From NCBI GenBank assembly GCA_949284665.1, contig CASDWR010000053.1, forward strand, positions 1 to 10,548: DNA of 10,548 bases. The letters run 5' to 3'. Both the position numbers and the translations under genes were made by a program. Shown in pieces: positions 1-5,595 of this stretch. Positions within the stretch are counted from its first letter, which is position 1; each line of letters starts with the position of its first letter. Source of the stretch: an uncultured Rikenellaceae bacterium (GTDB lineage Bacteria; Bacteroidota; Bacteroidia; Bacteroidales; Rikenellaceae). Under the pieces are notes generated by a model. That model was not told the origin of the DNA and made no database searches. It saw nothing but the letters and a program-made list of their open reading frames with translations.

Positions 1-1525
1 CCTTTTCGGTGTGTTGGTATGGCTACTTTGGACAGGTTACCGGCGCAAAACCGTTCCCAACACCCCGATCCGCCGACAATGGGTCTATTACCTTTTCGGA
101 ACATCGACATTGCTGGCGGCTGCAGTACTGACCGTAGGCGGCATCCGAGGGGGGTTTTCGCGTTCGACCCGTCCCATTACACTCAGTAACGCCACCCAAT
201 ACACCCCATCTCCCATGAAAGCCAATCTCGTATTGAGTAATCCATTCTGTGTAATCAGAACCATGGGAAATGAAAAAATCAGCTATCACCGCTACTTCGA
301 CGAACAGACTCTCGAAAAATATATTACTCCCATCCACCGTCCCCCCGAACAACCATCGGGAACAACTGTTCTCAAAGGACGGAATCTCGTTATTTTCGTA
401 CTGGAAAGTTTCAGCGCCGAACATTCAGCCCGTCTCAATCCCGATCTTTATCCCGACGGGAAAGGGTTCACTCCATTTCTCGATTCGCTGATGGGAACCG
501 GGCTCACCTTTACTTCGGCATATGCCAATGGGCGCAAGTCGATCGAAGCATTGCCTTCGGTTCTCGGTTCCATCCCCTCTTTCAAAAAACCTTTCGTACT
601 GTTGCCGCAATCGCTGGCCGAAACCCGCCAACTGCCTGCGATACTGGCAGGCGAAGGATATGAAACTGCCTTCTTCTGCGGATCGCCTCGTGGCTCGATG
701 GGATTCGGGGCTTATGCCATCAGTGCGGGCATTGAACACCTTTTCGGTCAGGAAGACTATGAGAAAATACACGGGAAAGGAGATTTCGATGGCTATTGGG
801 GTATCTGGGACGAACCTTTCATCGACTACATGGGTGAAGAACTTTCGCAGATGCGACAACCATTCATGTGTACTCTTTTCACCCTCAGTTCACATCACCC
901 GTTCGTCGTCCCGCAACAATACGCCGACCTCCCTGCCGGGAAAACAAAGATACACAAGGGTGTACAATACACCGATCTGGCCATTCGCAACTTCTTCCAC
1001 AAATACGGTGACCAGAAATGGTTCCACAATACGGTATTCGTCTTTGTGGCCGACCATGTCTCTTCCGAGACTTTTGCCCCCGAAACCCGCACAGTTCCCG
1101 GACAGCACCGGATCATTCAATTCATCTATACACCCGACGGTGCCGTATCGGGCCAAATCGACCAACCAGTACAGCAAATCGATCTGATGCCTACGTTACT
1201 CGGACTCTTCGGATACGACAAACCCTATTTCGCTTATGGGCGTGACCTGATGAACGAACCGGAACGCATGCACCTGGCTGTCGGGTATTCCACGGGTACC
1301 ATGAGTTTTTTTGCCATTTCCGACCGATATCTGATCCTTTTCGACGAAGAAAAAATCACGGCCACCTATTCGCTCGACGACAAACTGATGAATACTCCTT
1401 TGAACGAGCCATGGCCGAAAGAGATCGACAGCATGGAAACGCAACTTAAAGCGATCATCCAACAATATTATCGTCATCTGGAACAAAAAAACTACACGGT
1501 TCAAGAGTATCCCGCCGAACCATAA
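1..1525 (+). CDS. LTA synthase-like sulfatase-fold membrane enzyme, 5' partial
   Basis: The frame is open to the left edge, so the N-terminus is missing; the GTG at 11 is only the first in-window start codon. Numbering from it, residues 1-10 and about 28-46 are hydrophobic and look like the last membrane segments of a multi-pass N-terminus. The rest is an alkaline-phosphatase/sulfatase domain: LESF with metal ligand E132, GRKSIEALPS with likely nucleophile S177, a WGxxDExF block at 263-270, SSHHPF at 293-298, ADH (D348, H349) and QH at 365-366. This order matches LtaS/phosphoglycerol-transferase and phosphoethanolamine-transferase relatives, whose catalytic domain sits outside the inner membrane. 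A Gram-negative has no lipoteichoic acid, so the likely role is adding a phospho-alcohol group to an envelope lipid or glycan; the substrate cannot be read from sequence. The frame is intact to TAA at 1523-1525. Fold is confident; exact function is not. Confidence 0.85.
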   Translation, partial: LFGVLVWLLWTGYRRKTVPNTPIRRQWVYYLFGTSTLLAAAVLTVGGIRGGFSRSTRPITLSNATQYTPSPMKANLVLSNPFCVIRTMGNEKISYHRYFDEQTLEKYITPIHRPPEQPSGTTVLKGRNLVIFVLESFSAEHSARLNPDLYPDGKGFTPFLDSLMGTGLTFTSAYANGRKSIEALPSVLGSIPSFKKPFVLLPQSLAETRQLPAILAGEGYETAFFCGSPRGSMGFGAYAISAGIEHLFGQEDYEKIHGKGDFDGYWGIWDEPFIDYMGEELSQMRQPFMCTLFTLSSHHPFVVPQQYADLPAGKTKIHKGVQYTDLAIRNFFHKYGDQKWFHNTVFVFVADHVSSETFAPETRTVPGQHRIIQFIYTPDGAVSGQIDQPVQQIDLMPTLLGLFGYDKPYFAYGRDLMNEPERMHLAVGYSTGTMSFFAISDRYLILFDEEKITATYSLDDKLMNTPLNEPWPKEIDSMETQLKAIIQQYYRHLEQKNYTVQEYPAEP

Positions 1526-1570
1526 ACCGCAAAGTACGGCATCATACGGCGGCAGTTACATCCGATCAAA

Positions 1571-1605
1571 AGAAACGTTCCGGTCATGTTGACCGGAACG
1601 TTTCT
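1571..1605 (-). terminator. Hairpin terminator between convergent genes
   Basis: Bases 1571-1586 pair perfectly with 1590-1605 around a 3-nt loop (16 bp; arm AGAAACGTTCCGGTCA). The hairpin lies 33 nt past the pgk stop. Read on the - strand it runs into a T-rich stretch (TTTCTTTTGAT), as expected for an intrinsic terminator of pgk. On the + strand the tail is TTTCTAAAT, a poorer U-tract, but the same stem may also end transcripts of the upstream membrane-enzyme gene, which stops 45 nt before it. Confidence 0.85.
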
Positions 1606-1638
1606 AAATCTCCCTGCAGAATACTTCCCGCGGGCCTT

Positions 1639-2898
1639 TTACTTCTTGATGGAGGCCACTCCCGGCAACTCCTTCCCTTCCATATATTCGAGCAATGCGC
1701 CGCCGCCGGTCGATACGTAACTTACCTTGTCGGCCAAACCGAACTTGTTGATACAAGCCACGGAGTCCCCGCCTCCGATCAGCGAATAGGCGCCTTGGGC
1801 AGTCGCTTCAGCGATCGCTTCGGCTACAGCCTTCGACCCGGTAGCGAATTTATCGATTTCGAATACCCCCACCGGTCCGTTCCAAAGAATGGTCTTGCAG
1901 GAAAGAATGTGCTCGCGAAAAGCCTTCTTGGCCTTTTCTCCGATATCCACACCCTCCCAACCGTCGGGTATGTCATTCGACGGAGCTTCCGATGTATTGG
2001 CATCCTGACTGAAGGCATCGGCAATCAATGCATCTTCTGCAAGCAATACTTTGATCCCTTTTGCTTTAGCCTTTTCCAAAATAGCCATGGCCGTGGGGAA
2101 CTGATCCGGCTCGCAAATGGAATTACCCACCTTGCCACCCATGGCTCCCATGAACGTATACGTCATCCCGCCACCTAAAATCAGACTATCTACCTTTTCC
2201 ATCAACTTTTCGATGATAGTGATCTTGGTGGAAACTTTCGAACCGCCGATGATAGCCACAAAAGGACGTTTCGGTGAGAGCATCACTCCGTCGATCGCTT
2301 TCAACTCGCCCTCCATCACATAACCGAACATCTTGTCGTGCGGAAAATAATCGGCTATCAAAGCCGTAGATGCATGGGCACGATGGGCCGTACCGAACGC
2401 ATCATTGATATAACAATCAGCATAAGAAGCCAATTTCTTCACGAACTCCTTCTGACTCGCTTTCACGGCTTTCTTGGCTTCTGCCTTCTCCTCTTCGGTG
2501 GCATCATCGGCCAATCCTCGAGGTTTCCCCTCCTCTTCGGCGTAGAAACGCAAATTTTCCAGCAGCAGCACCTCTCCCGGTTTCAAGGAAGCCGCAAGTT
2601 CCGCAGCCTTCTCGCCCATGCAATCTCCTGCAAAAATCACCTTGCAACCTAGCAATGCCTCGACCGCAGAAACGATATGCTTCAACGAAAATTTCTCATC
2701 GTTGTTCTTTTTCGGGCGGCCTAAATGCGACATCAGAATCACGGATCCTCCGCCTGCCAGCACCTTCTTAATCGTCGGAATGGCTGCACGGATACGAGTA
2801 TCGTCGGTTACCTCGAAACGATCGTTCAGAGGCACATTGAAATCCACGCGAATAATTGCGCGTTTCCCGTTGAAATTGTAATTGTCGATCGAAATCAT
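1639..2898 (-). CDS. pgk: Phosphoglycerate kinase
   Basis: Cytosolic glycolytic enzyme that transfers phosphate between 1,3-bisphosphoglycerate and ADP, giving 3-phosphoglycerate and ATP, and works in reverse in gluconeogenesis. The 419-residue protein is complete. The N-domain shows RVDFNVP (17-23; D19 and N21 bind substrate), DDTRIR (32-37), SHLGRP (57-62), LLLENLRF (111-118) and [11 protein letters not shown] (165-175). The C-domain nucleotide site shows GGSKVSTK (218-225), LGGGMTYTF (241-249), [10 protein letters not shown] (338-347) and GGGDS (375-379). An acidic/lysine-rich insert at about 125-150 and a stretch at about 292-318 make it slightly longer than the usual 390-400 residues. 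ATG at 2898 is set by AAGGAG a few bases upstream and by the family N-terminus. It has its own promoter at 2962-2992 and a terminator at 1571-1605, so it is probably monocistronic. Confidence 0.98.
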   Translation of the reverse strand: MISIDNYNFNGKRAIIRVDFNVPLNDRFEVTDDTRIRAAIPTIKKVLAGGGSVILMSHLGRPKKNNDEKFSLKHIVSAVEALLGCKVIFAGDCMGEKAAELAASLKPGEVLLLENLRFYAEEEGKPRGLADDATEEEKAEAKKAVKASQKEFVKKLASYADCYINDAFGTAHRAHASTALIADYFPHDKMFGYVMEGELKAIDGVMLSPKRPFVAIIGGSKVSTKITIIEKLMEKVDSLILGGGMTYTFMGAMGGKVGNSICEPDQFPTAMAILEKAKAKGIKVLLAEDALIADAFSQDANTSEAPSNDIPDGWEGVDIGEKAKKAFREHILSCKTILWNGPVGVFEIDKFATGSKAVAEAIAEATAQGAYSLIGGGDSVACINKFGLADKVSYVSTGGGALLEYMEGKELPGVASIKK

Positions 2899-2903
2899 TG
2901 TCT

Positions 2904-2909
2904 CTCCTT
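2904..2909 (-). promoter_or_regulatory. Strong Shine-Dalgarno site of pgk
   Basis: On the - strand AAGGAG lies 5 nt before the pgk ATG, inside TAAGGAGAGACA. It is the only strong Shine-Dalgarno I see in correct position in this window; kbl, the lrp-type gene, queD and polA lack one. That fits Bacteroidota habits and suggests high translation of this glycolytic gene. Confidence 0.7.
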
Positions 2910-2961
2910 ATTTTTATTGATCTGATTATTTCCTTCAAACTCTCTGCCGTTTCCAACACGA

Positions 2962-2992
2962 CAAAGGTACGCATCGTTATTCGAAAAACAAA
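2962..2992 (-). promoter_or_regulatory. pgk promoter, Bacteroidota sigma-ABfr type
   Basis: On the - strand TTTG (complement of 2989-2992) is followed, after a 19-bp spacer, by TACCTTTG (complement of 2962-2969). This is an exact match to the Bacteroidota -33/-7 consensus TTTG and TAnnTTTG. Transcription would start near 2955, giving a leader of roughly 55-60 nt before the pgk ATG. Inferred from sequence only. Confidence 0.7.
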
Positions 2993-3300
2993 AAACATTT
3001 TTAAATATTTTAAATAAAAGGGGGGGGAAGGGGAAGGGGCATGGATGGATGGGCAGGATCAAAAAAGATGGGAAACCGCAAAACTTCCCCGCCTTCTCTT
3101 TTCCCATTTCCCAAAAACATTCCCCCCCCCATCCTACTCCTTTCAAAAAATTTCCCCGAAAACTTATTGTAACATGAGCATCAATGGGCCTATACCAAAG
3201 ACTTCTTGAAAAACAAAACCGACATCCACACTTTTTTTCTGCGATTTTCAACCATTACAGCAAATTTTCTCAACTCGGGAAGCGATAAAATCCGGGGAAC

Positions 3301-3332
3301 TTGTATTTTTATTAAATAAATCGCTATATTTG
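3301..3332 (+). promoter_or_regulatory. kbl promoter, Bacteroidota sigma-ABfr type
   Basis: TATATTTG at 3325-3332 is an exact match to the -7 consensus TAnnTTTG. A TTG at 3301-3303 lies 21 bp upstream and can serve as a partial -33 element. The predicted start site near 3337-3341 gives a leader of about 42-46 nt before the kbl ATG. A palindrome overlaps the -7 box (see the entry at 3328-3341). Confidence 0.65.
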
Positions 3333-3341
3333 CTAACAAAT
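3328..3341. repeat. Short palindrome overlapping kbl -7 box, possible operator
   Basis: ATTTG CTAA CAAAT is a perfect 5-bp inverted repeat with a 4-bp centre. It covers the last five bases of the -7 box and reaches the predicted start site. AAATCG also occurs twice exactly 20 bp apart (3318-3323 and 3338-3343), with GAATCG at 3351-3356. The placement would suit a repressor site, and an Lrp-type regulator is encoded just downstream of kbl, but such short repeats also arise by chance in AT-rich leaders. Confidence 0.3.
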
Positions 3342-3382
3342 CGTAACCACGAATCGACAATAGCCAATAATAAGCAAATACC

Positions 3383-4570
3383 ATGTACGGAAAAATCAAA
3401 GAGTTTTTGCAGCAGGAGATCGCTGCGATCCAGGAAGCAGGTCTTTACAAAGCCGAACGGATCATCGAATCGCCCCAACGTGCAGAGATAGAAGTCGGAG
3501 GTAAAAAGGTGCTGAATTTCTGCGCGAACAACTATCTCGGACTTTCCGACAAGAAACCATTGATCGAGGCAGCCAAAAAAATGATGGACCAACGTGGATA
3601 CGGGATGTCATCGGTGCGTTTTATTTGCGGGACACAGGATATTCACAAACAACTCGAGAAGGCAATTGCAGACTATTTCGGCACGGAAGACACCATTCTC
3701 TATGCCGCTTGTTTCGATGCCAATGGGGGCGTATTCGAACCCCTGCTCGGCGAACAGGACGCCATTATTTCGGACGCCCTCAACCATGCATCGATCATCG
3801 ACGGCGTACGTCTCTGCAAGGCAGTACGCTACCGTTATGCAAACGCCGATATGGAAGAGTTGGAAAACTGCCTGAAACTGGCCCAGGCCCAACGTTTCCG
3901 AATCATCGTAACGGACGGTGTATTTTCCATGGACGGGAACGTGGCCCCTATGGATCGGATTGTAGAACTCGCCGCAAAATACGATGCGTTGGTTATGGTC
4001 GACGAATGCCATTCGGCAGGAGTGGTAGGCCGCACGGGTCGTGGCGTAACCGAACTTTTCAATATCCGGGGTGAAGTAGATATCATCACCGGCACTCTCG
4101 GGAAGGCATTCGGAGGCGCAATCGGAGGTTTCACTACCGGACGTAAGGAGATCATCGAAATGCTGCGTCAGAGATCACGTCCTTACCTTTTCTCCAACTC
4201 GTTGCCCCCCGCAGTAATAGGAGCCAGCCTGGAGGTTTTCCGTATGCTCGGAGAATCCGACGCACTGCATGACCGACTGGTGGAAAACGTGGAACATTTC
4301 CGTTCCCGCATGATCGAGGCCGGTTTTGACATAAAACCCACACAGTCTGCCATTTGCGCCGTAATGCTTTACGATGCCCGGCTCTCTCAGGATTTCGCTG
4401 CCAAATTGCTCGAAGAGGGAATCTACGTAACTGGATTCTACTATCCGGTTGTCCCGAAAGGCCAGGCCCGAATCCGCGTACAGGTCTCCGCCGGCCATAC
4501 CGTCGAACAACTCGACAAATGCACGGAGGCTTTCATCAAAATCGGGAAGGAACTGGGTGTCCTCAAATAA
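3383..4570 (+). CDS. kbl: Glycine C-acetyltransferase (2-amino-3-ketobutyrate CoA ligase)
   Basis: PLP enzyme of the alpha-oxoamine synthase family. It cleaves 2-amino-3-ketobutyrate with CoA into glycine and acetyl-CoA, the second step of threonine breakdown after threonine dehydrogenase. The protein is complete at 395 residues, close to the 398 of the E. coli enzyme. Visible features are GLYKAERII near the N-terminus, FCANNYLGLS (47-56), SVRFICGTQDIH (77-88), DECHSAG (D207 and H210 contact PLP), TGTLGKAFGG with Schiff-base lysine K241, and SNSLPP (271-276). These favour Kbl over serine palmitoyltransferase or the BioF/HemA relatives. The ATG follows a leader without a Shine-Dalgarno, and the next residues match the family start. 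No threonine dehydrogenase gene is in the window. An Lrp-type regulator gene follows after 43 nt. Confidence 0.95.
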   Translation: MYGKIKEFLQQEIAAIQEAGLYKAERIIESPQRAEIEVGGKKVLNFCANNYLGLSDKKPLIEAAKKMMDQRGYGMSSVRFICGTQDIHKQLEKAIADYFGTEDTILYAACFDANGGVFEPLLGEQDAIISDALNHASIIDGVRLCKAVRYRYANADMEELENCLKLAQAQRFRIIVTDGVFSMDGNVAPMDRIVELAAKYDALVMVDECHSAGVVGRTGRGVTELFNIRGEVDIITGTLGKAFGGAIGGFTTGRKEIIEMLRQRSRPYLFSNSLPPAVIGASLEVFRMLGESDALHDRLVENVEHFRSRMIEAGFDIKPTQSAICAVMLYDARLSQDFAAKLLEEGIYVTGFYYPVVPKGQARIRVQVSAGHTVEQLDKCTEAFIKIGKELGVLK

Positions 4571-4613
4571 AAAACCATATCAGATCAGATAAATTTCATA
4601 CAAACAAACGACT

Positions 4614-5084
4614 ATGCCAAAAGCAGCTATTGATGCAATCGATCGCAAGATTCTGCAATTCTTGATTCGCAACGCCCGCATGCCATTCCTGGAGATCGCC
4701 AGGGAGTGCGGTATTTCCGGTGCGGCCATTCATCAACGGGTAAAAAAACTCGACGAAATGGGAGTAATTCTCGGATCCCGCCTGGAAGTGAAACCTCAGA
4801 GTCTCGGTTTCGATGTCTGTGCTCTGGTCGGTATGCACGTATCGGATCCTTCCGTATACGAATCTACCGTAGAAGCGCTGAAGAGTGTCCCCGAAATCGT
4901 CGAATGCCACTTCATCACCGGCAAATTCAACATGCTCATCAAACTCTACTGCTTCGACAACGAACATTTGATGCATACCATGTTCGACAAGGTACTCAAA
5001 ATCCCTGGTGTTTTGGAAACTGAAACCTTCATATCGCTCAACCAGGCATTCACCCGCCAAATCGACGTACGACACTTGGGTTAA
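4614..5084 (+). CDS. Lrp/AsnC family transcriptional regulator
   Basis: Small DNA-binding regulator of 156 residues, the usual family size. Residues about 5-50 form the winged helix-turn-helix: AIDAIDRKILQFL, then FLEIARECGISGAAIHQRVKKLDEMGVI split over the helix-turn-helix and wing. Residues about 66-145 form the RAM/AsnC ligand-binding and oligomerisation domain, with the pattern VxxCHFITGKFNMLIK (96-110) including G103. Such proteins bind amino acids and act as octamers or dimers on promoters of amino-acid metabolism genes. It starts 43 nt after kbl, with no Shine-Dalgarno and no convincing promoter between, so it is probably transcribed with kbl and may control it in response to an amino acid. 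Ligand and targets cannot be read from sequence. queD follows 13 nt after its stop. Confidence 0.93.
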   Translation: MPKAAIDAIDRKILQFLIRNARMPFLEIARECGISGAAIHQRVKKLDEMGVILGSRLEVKPQSLGFDVCALVGMHVSDPSVYESTVEALKSVPEIVECHFITGKFNMLIKLYCFDNEHLMHTMFDKVLKIPGVLETETFISLNQAFTRQIDVRHLG

Positions 5085-5097
5085 AACAGAAATTCGC

Positions 5098-5550
5098 ATG
5101 GAAACCATCAGAGTAACCAAGGAGTTTTCGTTCGAAATGGCCCATACTCTCACCGGATACGATGGGTTGTGCCGTGAGATCCACGGCCACTCCTATCGTC
5201 TTCTGGTAACTGTTTCCGGTTCCCCAAGCACCGATGCCCGTGACCCGAAATGTGGAATGGTCATGGACTTCGGAATCTTGAAACAGATCGTCAACGAAAA
5301 AATCATCCATCGTTACGACCACTCCCTGATGATCCGCAACACGGAAGCAAACGGTGAACTCATCGAAACGTTGCGCAAACACTTTCTTAAAGTGGAGAGC
5401 GTGGAGTGGCAACCTACCTGCGAAAACATCATTCGCCATTTCGTAAACCTTATCGGCAGTGCATTGCCGGAGGGGGTGACGTTGCAAACATTACGTTTGC
5501 ATGAAACCGCAACGTCCTACGCCGAGTGGCATAGATCCGACAACCCCTGA
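5098..5550 (+). CDS. queD: 6-carboxytetrahydropterin synthase, QueD/PTPS family
   Basis: Zinc enzyme of the 6-pyruvoyl-tetrahydropterin synthase fold. QueD converts 7,8-dihydroneopterin triphosphate to 6-carboxy-5,6,7,8-tetrahydropterin, the second step from GTP to preQ0 and the tRNA base queuosine. In the 150-residue product, H16, H29 and H31 (within CREIHGHSY) are the zinc ligands and C25 is the catalytic cysteine. D74-H75 in YDHSL completes the catalytic set, and PTCEN (106-110) and E136 in LHETATSYAEW bind the pterin. The CxxxHGH spacing and PTxEN block favour QueD over eukaryotic-type PTPS. ATG 5098 is chosen because it opens the family start (VTKEFSFEMAH); the same frame reaches back to 5008 inside the preceding gene. 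It lies 13 nt after the lrp-type gene, probably in the same transcript. No queC, queE or queF is in the window. Confidence 0.93.
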   Translation: METIRVTKEFSFEMAHTLTGYDGLCREIHGHSYRLLVTVSGSPSTDARDPKCGMVMDFGILKQIVNEKIIHRYDHSLMIRNTEANGELIETLRKHFLKVESVEWQPTCENIIRHFVNLIGSALPEGVTLQTLRLHETATSYAEWHRSDNP

Positions 5551-5595
5551 ACCTGACCCGTCTCAAGACACGGAAGGAAACCAAACCGATTCATC

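Larger units (their letters stand above)
2899..3382. other. Divergent pgk/kbl intergenic region with opposed G and C runs
   Basis: This 484-bp region has no gene I can support. The promoter of pgk lies at its left end and that of kbl at its right end. The middle is strongly biased in base content. On the + strand G8 (3020-3027), GGGG (3030-3033), GGGG (3036-3039) and GGG (3051-3053) follow one another. From 3087 the + strand is C-rich instead: CCCC (3087-3090), CCC, CCC, and C9 (3122-3130). Each strand could therefore supply four G-tracts, and G8AA (3020-3029) can pair with TTC8 (3120-3129) over 10 bp across a 90-nt loop. Short open frames here are low-complexity (Pro/Phe-rich or Gly-rich) and not gene-like. 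Confidence 0.6.

Noticed and set aside
11..13. GTG at 11 as true start of the first gene
   Set aside because: The frame is open to the window edge and the protein already begins inside a membrane segment, so the gene continues upstream.
522..1187. 221-codon open frame on the + strand overlapping the sulfatase-fold gene
   Set aside because: It is out of frame with an intact catalytic domain that explains the sequence; the product is Arg/Ser/Thr-rich and resembles no family.
3020..3130. CRISPR or tandem-repeat array in the G/C-rich gap
   Set aside because: There are only homopolymer runs and no repeat-spacer unit of constant length.
2895..3251. 118-codon - strand frame through the pgk/kbl gap
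   Set aside because: Product is low-complexity (Phe/Pro/Gly from C and G runs), overlaps the pgk promoter, and has no ribosome-binding site or recognisable domain.
4590..4597. TAAATTTC in the kbl-lrp gap as a promoter
   Set aside because: It lacks the final G of the -7 box, and there is no TTTG at 19-21 bp upstream.
5492..5499. TACGTTTG inside queD as a polA promoter
   Set aside because: It matches the -7 consensus, but the nearest TTG upstream is about 25 bp away, and the match lies in conserved coding sequence (TLRLHETA).
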